This document shows positions 54,015 through 63,709 of a stretch of 64,000 nucleotides of DNA, piece after piece (position 1 is the first letter of the stretch; the number at the start of each line of letters is the position of its first letter). This stretch comes from Streptomyces profundus (GTDB lineage Bacteria; Actinomycetota; Actinomycetes; Streptomycetales; Streptomycetaceae). The notes under the pieces are model-generated. The model did not search any database. It saw only the letters and a program-made list of their open reading frames with translations, and was not told the origin of the DNA. A program made the translations under genes and the position numbers. The stretch is taken from positions 1,550,001 to 1,614,000 of the forward strand of contig NZ_CP082362.1 in NCBI RefSeq assembly GCF_020740535.1, read 5' to 3'.

Positions 54015-55187
54015 TTGACCAGGACGGGGCCCGATGCCGGGCCGCTGGCCGGAGTGCGCGTGGTGGAGCTGGCGGGGATCGGGCCCGCGCCGTTCGCCGG
54101 GATGCTGCTGGCCGATCTGGGCGCCGATGTGGTGCGGGTCGACCGCCCTGGCGGCCAGCCGCTTGGCATCGATCCCGCGCACGATCTCACCAACCGCAAC
54201 AAGCGTTCCGTGCTGGTGGATCTCAAGGCCGACTCGGGTCCCGGCGCGGTGCTCGACCTGGTGGAGCGCGCGGATGCGCTGCTGGAGGGGTTCCGGCCCG
54301 GCGTCGCCGAGCGCCTGGGCGTCGGCCCCGAGGCGGCGCTCGCCCGCAACCCCAAGCTGGTGTACGGCCGGATGACGGGCTGGGGCCAGGATGGTCCGCT
54401 GGCGCCCCTGGCCGGCCATGACATCGGCTATCTGGCCACGGTCGGCGCGCTGGGCCTGGTCGGCCCGGCCGAGGGGCCGCCCTCGATCCCGGTCAATCTG
54501 CTGGGGGACTACGCGGGCGGCTCGTTGTATCTGGTCAGCGGGGTGTTGGCGGCGCTGCTGCACGCGGGGCGCACGGGCGTCGGGCAGGTGGTGGACGCCG
54601 CGATCGTGGACGGTGCGGCGCATCTGACGTCGATGCTCTGGGGCATGCTGGGCGCCGGCGCCTGGCGGGACGCGCGCGGGGTGAACATCCTGGACGGCGG
54701 CTGCCCCTACTACGCGGTGTACGCCACGGCCGACGGCGGCTGGATGGCGGTCGGTGCCCTGGAGGAGCGGTTCTACGCGGAGTTCGCGCGGCTGTTGGAG
54801 CTGCCGGCCGACGCGCCTGACCGGGGGGAGATCGGCCGGTGGCCCCGGCTGCGGGAGCTGATCGCGGCCCGTTTCGCCACGCGTTCCCGGGACGAGTGGT
54901 CCAAGGTCTTCGAGGGCACGGACGCCTGTGTGGCGCCGGTGCTCTCGCTGGGCGAGGCCGCCGCCCATCCCCATCTGACGGCGCGCGGGACGCTGGTCGA
55001 GGAGGCGGGGGTGCGCCAGCCGGCGCCCGCGCCGCGCTTCTCGGCGACGCCGGGCGCCCTGCGCCGGCCGCCGGCCGAGCCGGGGGCGCACACGGCCGAG
55101 GTGGCCGCGGAGTGGGCGGTGCCTACGCTGGTGGCCGCGAACGGCTCCGGCGAACGGCCGGGGCGTGGGACGGATGCGGAAAGCTGA
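54015..55187 (+). CDS. CoA-transferase family III protein, alpha-methylacyl-CoA racemase type
   Basis: 390 residues from TTG 54015 with a G-run upstream. The family III pattern is clear: GVRVVELAGIGPAPFAGMLLA at the start, ADVVRVDRPGG, LTNRNKRSVLVDLK, GHDIGYLA and ILDGGCPYYAVY. GHDIxYLA and LDGG.PYY are typical of AMACR, which epimerises 2-methyl-branched acyl-CoAs before beta-oxidation. It begins a four-gene plus-strand run with acyl-CoA dehydrogenase, thiolase and a FadB-type enzyme. Confidence 0.9.
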   Translation: MTRTGPDAGPLAGVRVVELAGIGPAPFAGMLLADLGADVVRVDRPGGQPLGIDPAHDLTNRNKRSVLVDLKADSGPGAVLDLVERADALLEGFRPGVAERLGVGPEAALARNPKLVYGRMTGWGQDGPLAPLAGHDIGYLATVGALGLVGPAEGPPSIPVNLLGDYAGGSLYLVSGVLAALLHAGRTGVGQVVDAAIVDGAAHLTSMLWGMLGAGAWRDARGVNILDGGCPYYAVYATADGGWMAVGALEERFYAEFARLLELPADAPDRGEIGRWPRLRELIAARFATRSRDEWSKVFEGTDACVAPVLSLGEAAAHPHLTARGTLVEEAGVRQPAPAPRFSATPGALRRPPAEPGAHTAEVAAEWAVPTLVAANGSGERPGRGTDAES

Positions 55188-55197
55188 GGTCAGCGCT

Positions 55198-56340
55198 ATG
55201 CGTCGGGAGATCTTCGATCCTGAGCACCTGGAGTTCCGCGCGACGGTGCGGACCTTCGTCGAGCAGGAGGTGTCGCCGCACCACCAGCGGTGGGAACGGG
55301 CCGGTGTGGTGGACCGCTCGGCCTGGTCGGCGGCGGGCCGGCAGGGTCTTCTGGGGTTGGCGGTGCCGGAGGAGTACGGGGGCGGCGGCAGTTCGGACTT
55401 CCGTTTTCCGATGGTGCTGGCGGAGGAGTTCGCCCGCGCCGGCGCCACCGGGCCCGGCTTCCGGGTGCACAACGACATCGTGGGCCCCTATCTCACCGAG
55501 TTGGCGACCGATGAGCAGAAGCGTCGTTGGCTGCCCGGTTTCTGTTCGGGCGAGCTCATCACCGCCATTGCGATGACCGAGCCGGGCGCGGGTTCCGATC
55601 TTCAGGGCATCAGGACCAGCGCCGTGGACAAGGGAGACCACTATCTCCTCAACGGGGCGAAGACGTTCATCTCGAACGGGATCCTCTCCGATCTGGTGAT
55701 CGTGGTGGCCCGCACCACCCCGGAGGGTGGCTCGCGGGGCCTCAGCCTGCTGGTGGTGGAGCGCGGGATGGCGGGGTTCGAACGCGGTCGGAACCTCGAC
55801 AAGATCGGTCTGCACGCCCAGGACACCGCCGAGTTGTCGTTCACGGATGTGCGGGTGCCCAAGGAGAACCTGCTGGGCGAGGAGCACCGGGGCTTCTCCT
55901 ATCTGATGTCCCGGCTGCCGCAGGAGCGGCTGACGATCGCGGTGGGTGCGGCGGCGGTGGCCGAGGGCATCCTGGAGGCGACCAGGGACTATGTCCGGGG
56001 CCGCGAGGCGTTCGGCCGGCCGCTGGCGAAGTTGCAGCATGTCCGGTTCCAGATCGCCGAGTTGGCCACCGAGACCACCGTCACCAGGACGTTCATCGAC
56101 CGCTGCGTGCTGGAGCACAACGCGGGCGGCCTGGACACGGTGCACGCCTCGATGGCCAAGTGGTGGGCCACCGAGCTGGCCAACAAGGTGGTCGACCGCT
56201 GTCTCCAACTGCACGGCGGCTACGGCTATATGGCGGAGTACCCGGTCGCCCGCGCGTTCACCGACAGCAGGGTGCAGACGATCTTCGGCGGCACCACGGA
56301 GATCATGAAGGAGATCATCGGCCGCTCCCTACTGGACTGA
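55198..56340 (+). CDS. Acyl-CoA dehydrogenase
   Basis: 380 residues from ATG 55198 with TGAGGT upstream. Motifs include [11 protein letters not shown], the FAD site GAKTFISNG, and the C-terminal [14 protein letters not shown] and [16 protein letters not shown]. The position just before GGTTE and the region around YGY/Glu catalytic base fit short/medium-chain enzymes. It introduces the alpha-beta double bond using FAD. It starts 10 bases after the racemase stop. Confidence 0.93.
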   Translation: MRREIFDPEHLEFRATVRTFVEQEVSPHHQRWERAGVVDRSAWSAAGRQGLLGLAVPEEYGGGGSSDFRFPMVLAEEFARAGATGPGFRVHNDIVGPYLTELATDEQKRRWLPGFCSGELITAIAMTEPGAGSDLQGIRTSAVDKGDHYLLNGAKTFISNGILSDLVIVVARTTPEGGSRGLSLLVVERGMAGFERGRNLDKIGLHAQDTAELSFTDVRVPKENLLGEEHRGFSYLMSRLPQERLTIAVGAAAVAEGILEATRDYVRGREAFGRPLAKLQHVRFQIAELATETTVTRTFIDRCVLEHNAGGLDTVHASMAKWWATELANKVVDRCLQLHGGYGYMAEYPVARAFTDSRVQTIFGGTTEIMKEIIGRSLLD

Positions 56341-56360
56341 CCCGAAGAAGTCCCGAGTAT

Positions 56361-56390
56361 TCCGAAGAAACCCGAAGAAACCCGAAGAAA
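56361..56390. repeat. Three 10-bp tandem units (CCCGAAGAAA) before the thiolase gene
   Basis: Units occupy 56361-56370 (one change), 56371-56380 and 56381-56390, with a further partial copy at 56341-56350. They fill the 82-base spacer between acyl-CoA dehydrogenase and thiolase genes. Confidence 0.85.
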
Positions 56391-56422
56391 TAAGAACATT
56401 CCTGGAGAGAGGGGCAGCGACG

Positions 56423-57637
56423 TTGAGCACCGACGCGTTTGTCTATGAGGCCATTCGCACGCCGCGCGGGCGTGGCAAGGCGAACGGTTCGCTGCACGAG
56501 GTCAAGCCCGTCGATCTGGTGGTCGGGCTGATCGACGAGCTGCGCCGTCGCTTTCCCGACCTCGACCCGGCCGCCATCGACGACATCGTCCTCGGCGTGG
56601 TCTCCCCCATCGGGGACCAGGGCGCCGATATCGCCAGGACGGCGGCGATCGCGGCCGGCCTGCCGGACACGGTGGCCGGCGTGCAGGAGAACCGCTTCTG
56701 CGCCTCGGGCCTTGAGGCGGTCAACCTCGCGGCGGCCAAGGTCCGTTCCGGCTGGGAGGATCTGGTGCTCGCCGGCGGCGTGGAGTCGATGTCCCGGGTG
56801 CCGATGGGGTCGGACGGGGGCGCCTGGGCGCACGATCCGATGACCAACTTCGCCACCGGCTTCGCCCCGCAGGGCGTGGGCGCCGACCTGATCGCGACCA
56901 TCGAGGGCTTCAGCCGCCACGACGTGGACTCCTACGCCGCCGAGTCGCAGGCCAGGGCCGCCGCGGCCTGGAAGGACGGCAGGTTCGGCCGGTCCGTGGT
57001 CCCGGTGGTCGACCGCAACGGGCTGCTGGTGCTGGACCGCGACGAGCATCCGCGTCCCGGCACCACGGCGGAGTCGCTGGCGAGGCTCAAGCCGTCCTTC
57101 GCCACCATCGGCGCGCAGGGCGGGTTCGACGCGGTGGCGCTCCAGAAGTACCACTGGCTGGAGCGCATCGACCATGTGCACCACGCGGGCAACTCCTCGG
57201 GCATCGTGGACGGCGCCTCGCTGGTGATGGTCGGCGGCGCCGAGGTCGGCGAGCGGTACGGGCTGACGCCCAGGGCCCGGGTGGTCTCAGCGGCGGTCTC
57301 GGGCTCCGAGCCGACGATCATGCTCACGGGCCCTGCGCCCGCGTCCCGAAAGGCCCTGGCCAAGGCCGGCCTGACGGTCGCCGATCTGGATCTGGTGGAG
57401 ATCAACGAGGCGTTCGCCGCAGTGGTGTTGCGCTTTGTCAGGGACCTCGATCTGGATCCGGAGATCGTCAATGTCAACGGTGGCGCCATCGCGCTCGGGC
57501 ATCCGCTGGGTGCCACGGGCGGCATGATCCTGGGCACGCTGCTGGACGAGTTGGAGCGCAGGAACGGGCGGTACGGCCTGGTGACGCTGTGCGTGGGAGG
57601 CGGGATGGGAGTGGCCACCGTGCTGGAACGCCTCTGA
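56423..57637 (+). CDS. Acetyl-CoA acyltransferase (thiolase)
   Basis: 404 residues from TTG 56423 with GAGAGGGG upstream. Thiolase motifs: nucleophile C93 in [27 protein letters not shown] with the active-site His, and LCVGGGMG with the second Cys. It cleaves 3-ketoacyl-CoA to acetyl- or propionyl-CoA in the same operon as the FadB-type protein. Confidence 0.94.
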   Translation: MSTDAFVYEAIRTPRGRGKANGSLHEVKPVDLVVGLIDELRRRFPDLDPAAIDDIVLGVVSPIGDQGADIARTAAIAAGLPDTVAGVQENRFCASGLEAVNLAAAKVRSGWEDLVLAGGVESMSRVPMGSDGGAWAHDPMTNFATGFAPQGVGADLIATIEGFSRHDVDSYAAESQARAAAAWKDGRFGRSVVPVVDRNGLLVLDRDEHPRPGTTAESLARLKPSFATIGAQGGFDAVALQKYHWLERIDHVHHAGNSSGIVDGASLVMVGGAEVGERYGLTPRARVVSAAVSGSEPTIMLTGPAPASRKALAKAGLTVADLDLVEINEAFAAVVLRFVRDLDLDPEIVNVNGGAIALGHPLGATGGMILGTLLDELERRNGRYGLVTLCVGGGMGVATVLERL

Positions 57638-57692
57638 TCCCGCTGTCCCGTTCCCCCCGTCCCGCCCGTTCCGCCTTCGAGGAGTAAGCCGC

Positions 57693-59915
57693 ATGTCCCA
57701 GCCATCCCCGTCGTCCGCCGCTCCGTCGTCCGCCGCCGAGCCCGAGCGGAACACCATCCGCTGGGAGCGGGACGAGAGCGGGATCGTCACGCTGATCCTG
57801 GACGATCCCAGTCAGTCGGCGAACACCATGAACGCCGCCTTTATCGACTCCTTGTCCTTTACCGTTGATCGGCTGGTGGCCGAACGGGATCAGATCCGGG
57901 GTGTGGTGATCACCTCGGCCAAGGAGACGTTCTTCGCCGGCGGCGATCTCCACGATCTGCTGGCGGCCGGCCCGGCCGACGCCGAGGAGGTCTTCGAGCG
58001 CGGCCTGCGGGTGAAGCGGGCGTTTCGCGCGCTGGAGACGCTGGGCCGGCCCGTGGTGGCGGCGATGGCGGGCACGGCGCTGGGCGGCGGCTTCGAGATC
58101 GCCCTCGCGTGCCACCACCGGATCGCGGTGGACGCGCCCAAGTCCAGGTTCGGGCTGCCCGAGGTGACGCTCGGCCTGCTGCCCGGCGGCGGCGGGGTGA
58201 CGCGCACCGTGCGTCTGCTGGGCGTCGCCGACGCGCTGCTGAAGGTCCTGCTGGAGGGCCGGCGGTACCGCCCGGGGGCCGCCCTCGACGCCGGCCTCGT
58301 GCATGAGGTCGTCGCCGACCGGGACGAACTGCTGGCGCGGGCGCGGGCGTTCGTCGAGGAGCACCCGGAGGCGGCGCAGCCCTGGGACGTCAAGGGCTAT
58401 CGGATGCCGGGCGGGGCGCCGAGCCATCCCAAGCTGGCCGCGGTGCTGCCGGCGTTCCCCGCGCGGCTGCGGGAGCGGTTGAACGGCGCGCCCTATCCGG
58501 CGCAGCGGAACATCCTGGCAGCGGCGGTCGAGGGCGCCCAGGTGGACTTCGACACCGCCGGGGTGATCGAGGCGCGCTACTTCACGGAGTTGGTGGTCGG
58601 CCAGACCGCCAAGAACATGATCCAGGCGTTCTTCTTCGATATGCGTGCGGTCAACTCCGGTCGCAGCCGGCCGTCCGGGGTCGCTCCGACCAGCGCCGGC
58701 AAGGTGGCGGTGCTGGGCGCCGGGATGATGGGCGCCGGCATCGCGCACGCCTGCGCCAGCGCGGGGCTCGACGTCGTGATCAAGGACGTCTCGCTCGACG
58801 CGGCCGAGCGCGGCCGGGCCGCCGTCGAGGCGCTGCTGGAGAAGGCCGTGAGGCGCGGCCGGCTGACCGCCGAGCGGCGGGACGCGGTGCTGGCCAGGAT
58901 CGTGGCCACGGGCGAGGCCGCCGAGCTGGCCGGCAGCGATGTGGTGATCGAGGCGGTCTTCGAGGACCCGGAGCTCAAGCACAAGGTGTTCCAGGAGGTC
59001 CAGGACGTGGTGGCGCCCGACGCGCTGCTCTGCTCCAACACCTCGACGCTGCCGATCGGTCAGCTGGCCGAGGGGGTGCGCCGGCGGGAGGACTTCATCG
59101 GGCTGCACTTCTTCTCGCCGGTCGACCGGATGGCGCTGGTCGAGATCGTGGTCGGCGAGCGCACCGGCGAGCAGGCGCTGGCCCGCGCCTTCGATCTGGT
59201 GCGCGCGATCGGCAAGACGCCGATCGTGGTGCGCGACGGACGTGGCTTCTTCACCTCGCGGGTGATCGGGCGCTTCCTGACCGAGGGGCTCGCCATGCTC
59301 GGCGAGGGCGTGCCGCCGGCCAGCGTCGAGCAGGCCGCGGCGCAGGCCGGCTACCCGGCCCGGGTGCTGGCGCTGCTGGACGAGTTGACGCTGACCCTGC
59401 CGCGTCGCATCAGGGAGGAGACCCGCCGCGCGGTCGAGGAGGCCGGCGGCTCCTGGCAGCCGCATCCGGGGGACGCGGTGCTGGATCGGATGGTGGACGA
59501 GTTCGGCCGCACCGGGCGGGCCGCGGGCGCCGGCTTCTACGACTACCAGGACGGCGAACGCGCCGGCCTCTGGCCCGGGCTGCGTGAGCACTTCGGCGGC
59601 GAGGCGGGCCCCGAGGCGGTGCCGCCGTTCGCCGATCTGGTCGACCGGCTGCTGGTCGCGCCCGTGATCGACTCGGTGCGCTGTCTGGACGAGGGCGTGC
59701 TGACCTCGGTCGCCGACGCCAACATCGGCTCGGTGCTCGGCATCGGCTTCCCCGCGTGGACGGGCGGCGTGCTCCAGTACGTCAACGGCCACCAGGGCGG
59801 CCCGGCCGGCTTCGTGGCGCGGGCCGACGAGCTGGCCGCCCGTTACGGCGAGCGGTTCACGCCGCCCGCCTCGGTGCGCGAACTCGCCGCCCGCGACGGC
59901 CGGTTCAAGGACTAG
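57693..59915 (+). CDS. FadB-type multifunctional enzyme: enoyl-CoA hydratase / 3-hydroxyacyl-CoA dehydrogenase
   Basis: 740 residues from ATG 57693 with GAGGAG upstream. The N-terminal crotonase domain (about 20-210) has the oxyanion segment FFAGGDL and both catalytic Glu positions (GGGFEIA, GLPEVTLG). The dehydrogenase part has the NAD motif VLGAGMMGAGIA, VVIEAVFED, SNTSTLPI and the catalytic His in GLHFFSPVDRM. It performs hydration and oxidation in beta-oxidation, between the dehydrogenase and thiolase steps encoded upstream. Its stop shares CTAG with the convergent GlgX stop. Confidence 0.95.
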   Translation: MSQPSPSSAAPSSAAEPERNTIRWERDESGIVTLILDDPSQSANTMNAAFIDSLSFTVDRLVAERDQIRGVVITSAKETFFAGGDLHDLLAAGPADAEEVFERGLRVKRAFRALETLGRPVVAAMAGTALGGGFEIALACHHRIAVDAPKSRFGLPEVTLGLLPGGGGVTRTVRLLGVADALLKVLLEGRRYRPGAALDAGLVHEVVADRDELLARARAFVEEHPEAAQPWDVKGYRMPGGAPSHPKLAAVLPAFPARLRERLNGAPYPAQRNILAAAVEGAQVDFDTAGVIEARYFTELVVGQTAKNMIQAFFFDMRAVNSGRSRPSGVAPTSAGKVAVLGAGMMGAGIAHACASAGLDVVIKDVSLDAAERGRAAVEALLEKAVRRGRLTAERRDAVLARIVATGEAAELAGSDVVIEAVFEDPELKHKVFQEVQDVVAPDALLCSNTSTLPIGQLAEGVRRREDFIGLHFFSPVDRMALVEIVVGERTGEQALARAFDLVRAIGKTPIVVRDGRGFFTSRVIGRFLTEGLAMLGEGVPPASVEQAAAQAGYPARVLALLDELTLTLPRRIREETRRAVEEAGGSWQPHPGDAVLDRMVDEFGRTGRAAGAGFYDYQDGERAGLWPGLREHFGGEAGPEAVPPFADLVDRLLVAPVIDSVRCLDEGVLTSVADANIGSVLGIGFPAWTGGVLQYVNGHQGGPAGFVARADELAARYGERFTPPASVRELAARDGRFKD

Positions 59916-62110
59916 GCACCGGCGCGGACCGGGACGTCCACCTGTTCCACCCGCAGCAGCAGCACCGAGCGCTCCGGCACCCGCAGCGCCGTGCCGCCGA
60001 GGTGGGTGGAGTCGGGTGGGACGTCCTGGCGCTCGCGTGAGGTGTCGAGCAGCAGGCGGTAGACGGCGCCCCAGGGCGGCCCCGGCAGCGGGAAGTCGGT
60101 GGGTTCGGGGCCCGCGTGCAGCACGGCGAGGAAGCTGACGTCCGTCACCGGGCGCCCCCTGGCGTCCCGTTGCGGGATGTCCCGGCCGGAGAGGTACATG
60201 GCGACGGTGTGGCTGGGCGCGTACCAGTCCTCCTCGGTCATCTCCCTGCCCTCGGCGGTGAACCAGCCCAGGTCCCTTATGCCGGCCGGGGCCTGGCGGC
60301 GCCCGGAGAAGAACGCGCGCCGTCGCAGCACCGGATGCTCCCGACGCATCCGGATCAGCCGCCGGGTGAGGTCCAGCAGCGCCTGCCAGTGCTGGTTCCG
60401 CGTCAGGGACCAGTCCACCCAGCCGATCTCGTTGTCCTGGCAGTAGCCGTTGTTGTTGCCGCCCTGGGTGCGGCCGAACTCGTCGCCGGCCACCAGCATG
60501 GGCACGCCGGTGGAGAGCAGCAGGGTGGTCAGCAGGTTGCGCAGCTGGCGTCGGCGCAGCGCGTTGACCTCGGGGTCGTCCGTCTCGCCCTCGGCGCCGC
60601 AGTTCCAGGCGCGGTTGTCGTCGGTGCCGTCGCGGTTGTCCTCGCCGTTGGCCTCGTTGTGCTTGTGCTGGTAGGAGACGAGATCGCGCAGGGTGAACCC
60701 GTCGTGCGCGGTCACGAAGTTGACGGAGGCGTAGGGGCGTCGGCCGCCCCAGGCGTAGAGGTCGCTCGATCCGGAGAGCCGGTAGCCGAGGTCCCGCACG
60801 TCGGGCAGGGCACCGCGCCAGTAGTCGCGGACGGTGTCGCGGTAGCGGTCGTTCCACTCCGTCCAGAGCGGGGGGAAGGCGCCCACCTGATATCCGCCGC
60901 TGCCCACGTCCCAGGGCTCGGCGATCAGCTTGACCCGGCGGAGCACCGGGTCCTGGGCGATCACGGCGAGGAAGGGGGAGAGCATGTCGACGTCGTGCAT
61001 GGAGCGTGCCAGCGCCGCCGCGAGGTCGAAGCGGAACCCGTCCACGCCCATCTCCTGCACCCAGTAGCGCAGCGAGTCCGTGATCAGCCGCAGCACCTGG
61101 GGCTGGACCACGTGCAGGGTGTTGCCGCAGCCGGTGTAGTCGGCGTAGCGGCGCGGGTCGTCGGCGAGGCGGTAGTAGCCGGGGTTGGCGATGCCGCGCA
61201 GCGAGAGGGTGGGGCCGCGCTCGTCGGCCTCGGCGGTGTGGTTGTAGACGACGTCGAGGATCACCTCGATGCCGGCCTGGTGCAGCGCCCTGACCATGTT
61301 CTTGAACTCGCCGACCTGCTGCCCCCTGCTGCCGGAGGCGCTGTAGTCGGCGTGCGGCGCGAAGTACCCGATGGAGTTGTAGCCCCAGTAGTTCGTGAGG
61401 CCCCGGCGCAGCAGGTGGTCCTCGTGGGCGAACTGGTGGACCGGCAGCAGTTCGACGGCGGTGACGCCGAGGCCGACCAGATGGTCGATGGCGGCGGGGT
61501 GGGCGAGGCCCGCGTAGGTGCCGCGCAGCTCGGGCGGGATGTCGGGGTGGCGGCTGGTGAAGCCGCGGACGTGCAGCTCGTAGATCACCGAGTCGGGCCA
61601 GGGGGTCTTGGGGCGCCGGTCGTCGACCCAGGTGTCGGTGTCGTGCACCACGACGCCCTTGGGGACGTGCGGCGCCGAGTCCCGGTCGTCGCGCACGGTG
61701 TCGGCGATGTCCTGGCGCGGGTGGTCCCTGGTGTGGCCGTAGACCTCGGGCGGCAGCGCGAACTCGCCGTCGACGGCGCGGGCGTAGGGGTCGAGCAGCA
61801 GCTTGGCCGGGTTCCAGCGGGCGCCGGCGAACGGGTCCCACGGGCCGTGCACCCGGTAGCCGTAGCGCTGTCCCGGGCGGACCCCGGGCAGGAAGCCGTG
61901 CCAGATCTCGTGGGTCAGCTCCTCCAACGGGCAACGGGTCTCGCGCCCCTGATCGTCGAAGAGGCAGACCTCGACCGCTTCGGCGCCGCCGGCCCAGAGC
62001 GCGAAGTTGGTGCCCTCGGTGCCGTCGGGGCCCACCCGGAACCTGGCGCCGAGGGGTTGCGGGTGGCCGGGCCAGGCGTCGGTCCTGGTGTGCTCAGGTG
62101 CCTGGGACAC
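59912..62110 (-). CDS. glgX: Glycogen debranching enzyme GlgX
   Basis: 732 residues from GTG 62110 with GGAGGG upstream. An N-terminal CBM48 (about 20-120: GTNFALWAGGAEAVEVCLFD) precedes a GH13 barrel with IYELHVRGFT, VVYNHTAE, nucleophile Asp in GFRFDLA, acid Glu in IAEPWD and the third Asp in TAHDGF. NYWGYN and GNNNGYCQDNEI are typical of GlgX/TreX. It removes limit-dextrin branches from glycogen. The longer open frame upstream is not coding. Confidence 0.95.
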   Translation of the reverse strand: MSQAPEHTRTDAWPGHPQPLGARFRVGPDGTEGTNFALWAGGAEAVEVCLFDDQGRETRCPLEELTHEIWHGFLPGVRPGQRYGYRVHGPWDPFAGARWNPAKLLLDPYARAVDGEFALPPEVYGHTRDHPRQDIADTVRDDRDSAPHVPKGVVVHDTDTWVDDRRPKTPWPDSVIYELHVRGFTSRHPDIPPELRGTYAGLAHPAAIDHLVGLGVTAVELLPVHQFAHEDHLLRRGLTNYWGYNSIGYFAPHADYSASGSRGQQVGEFKNMVRALHQAGIEVILDVVYNHTAEADERGPTLSLRGIANPGYYRLADDPRRYADYTGCGNTLHVVQPQVLRLITDSLRYWVQEMGVDGFRFDLAAALARSMHDVDMLSPFLAVIAQDPVLRRVKLIAEPWDVGSGGYQVGAFPPLWTEWNDRYRDTVRDYWRGALPDVRDLGYRLSGSSDLYAWGGRRPYASVNFVTAHDGFTLRDLVSYQHKHNEANGEDNRDGTDDNRAWNCGAEGETDDPEVNALRRRQLRNLLTTLLLSTGVPMLVAGDEFGRTQGGNNNGYCQDNEIGWVDWSLTRNQHWQALLDLTRRLIRMRREHPVLRRRAFFSGRRQAPAGIRDLGWFTAEGREMTEEDWYAPSHTVAMYLSGRDIPQRDARGRPVTDVSFLAVLHAGPEPTDFPLPGPPWGAVYRLLLDTSRERQDVPPDSTHLGGTALRVPERSVLLLRVEQVDVPVRAGA

Positions 62111-62379
62111 GGGCGCCCTCCAATGTCTCTCACCCGGATGGTTCCCGGTTCCACGGCGGCCCGCACGTGCCGTGGCACGCGAGTTGACGGGAACGCGCCA
62201 CTGTCCGGGAATACGGCATTTTGCCATGATTCGCCGGTCGAGGTGGGACTCGGCGTCGGGGGAGTCGGCCCGACGGGCCCCCTGAACTGCGACGGAACAG
62301 TGACACTTCCGCGTCCGTTCTCGGCAATCCGGTGTGATTACCTGATTGATCAACTGGGGTTGCGAGGGGAGATTCCGAC

Positions 62380-63579
62380 GTGCGAACGGGGAGCGGGACC
62401 AGACGGGCACGCGGCGGGACGGGCGTGCTGCTGGGGGTCGTCCTGCTGGCGTTGACCGCGTGCAGTGGGAGCAGCAAGGCCGAGGAACCGGCCGACGAGG
62501 AGGCCGAGACGCCGGCGATCGCCATCACCATCACGCCGGAGGACGGCGCCACCGACGTGGCCACCACCGGCGCCCTCGCGGTGAGCGCCGAGGACGGGGC
62601 CCTCACCGAGGTGACCGTCGCCGGGCCCGAAGGCGAGGACATAGCCGGCGAGTTGGCGGAGGACGGCGCCTCCTGGGAGCCCACCGAGGCCCTCGCCAAC
62701 AGCACCGAGTACACCCTGACGGCGGTCGGCGAGAACGCCGAGGGGGAACCGCTGACCCAGGCGGCGACCTTCACCACCGTGGCGGCCGACGCGACGTTCT
62801 CCAGCTACTGGAACATCCCGGACGGCTCCGAGGTCGGCGTCGGCATGGAGCTGTCCGTCACCTTCGACACCCCGATCGAGAACACCGCCGAGATCAGGGA
62901 CGCCATCCAGATCACCACCGACCCGCCCGTCGAGGTGCGCGGCCACTGGTTCGGCCAACAGCGCGTGGACTTCCGGCCCGAGGAGTACTGGGAGCCGGGC
63001 ACCGAGGTCGAGGTGCGCTTCCGGATCAGGGGCGTCGAGGGCGCCGACGGCGTCTACGGCACCCTGCGCGAGGACATCGGCTTCACCGTGGGCCGCGGCC
63101 AGGTGACCACCGTGGACGCCGCCGCGCACACCATGGAGGTCGTCAGGGACGGCGAGCCGCTGCGCACCGTGCCGATCACCGCCGGCGCCCCTGGCACCGA
63201 GACCTGGAACGGCAAGATGGTGATCACCGAGAAGCACAAGGAGACCCGGATGGACGGGTCGACCGTCGGCTTCGGCGGTGAGTACGACATCCCCGACGTG
63301 CCGCACGCCATGCGACTCTCCACCTCGGGCACCTTCATCCACGGCAACTACTGGGCCTCGTCCGCCACCTTCGGCAGCGACAACGTCAGCCACGGCTGCG
63401 TCGGCCTCCAGGACAGCCAGGGCGCCGGCGACTCGAACACCGACGCCGCGTGGTTCTACGACAACTCGATCATCGGAGACGTGGTCGAGGTGATCAACTC
63501 CGAGGACGACATCATCGCGCCCGACAACGGCATCAACGGCTGGAACATGGACTGGGCCGACTGGGGTGCCGGCCAGTAA
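62380..63579 (+). CDS. L,D-transpeptidase lipoprotein (YkuD domain, Ig-like N-terminus)
   Basis: 399 residues from GTG 62380 with GAGGGGA upstream. A lipoprotein signal ends in the lipobox ALTAC. One or two Ig-like domains follow (about 45-235, ITITPEDGATDVATTG). The YkuD catalytic domain has the HGNYW and VSHGCVGL motifs, with nucleophile C340. It would make 3-3 crosslinks in peptidoglycan or attach proteins, as in mycobacterial Ldt enzymes with the same layout. Confidence 0.94.
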   Translation: MRTGSGTRRARGGTGVLLGVVLLALTACSGSSKAEEPADEEAETPAIAITITPEDGATDVATTGALAVSAEDGALTEVTVAGPEGEDIAGELAEDGASWEPTEALANSTEYTLTAVGENAEGEPLTQAATFTTVAADATFSSYWNIPDGSEVGVGMELSVTFDTPIENTAEIRDAIQITTDPPVEVRGHWFGQQRVDFRPEEYWEPGTEVEVRFRIRGVEGADGVYGTLREDIGFTVGRGQVTTVDAAAHTMEVVRDGEPLRTVPITAGAPGTETWNGKMVITEKHKETRMDGSTVGFGGEYDIPDVPHAMRLSTSGTFIHGNYWASSATFGSDNVSHGCVGLQDSQGAGDSNTDAAWFYDNSIIGDVVEVINSEDDIIAPDNGINGWNMDWADWGAGQ

Positions 63580-63694
63580 CGGGCGGACCCCGCGCCGCCG
63601 AGGAACGGCCCTCAAGCGCCCCGGCCGGATCGCCGACCAGCGACCGGACCGGGGCGCCGCCCATCCCGGCGGGAGCCGCGCCGACCGCCCGGGG

Positions 63695-63700
63695 CATAGG
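63695..63700 (+). promoter_or_regulatory. -10 element (ATAGGCT region) suggesting a leaderless transcript
   Basis: CATAGGCT ends about nine bases before ATG 63710, the arrangement seen at leaderless actinobacterial genes. There is no Shine-Dalgarno before this ATG. Confidence 0.55.
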
Positions 63701-63709
63701 CTCGGCCGC

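Noticed and set aside
56341..56390. CRISPR-like short repeats
   Set aside because: Units are only 10 bp, contiguous and without spacers; this is simple tandem slippage.
57474..61934. Minus-strand frame of about 1490 codons through the FadB/GlgX region
   Set aside because: It is antisense to the FadB-type gene and out of frame with GlgX; both of those carry full catalytic motifs.
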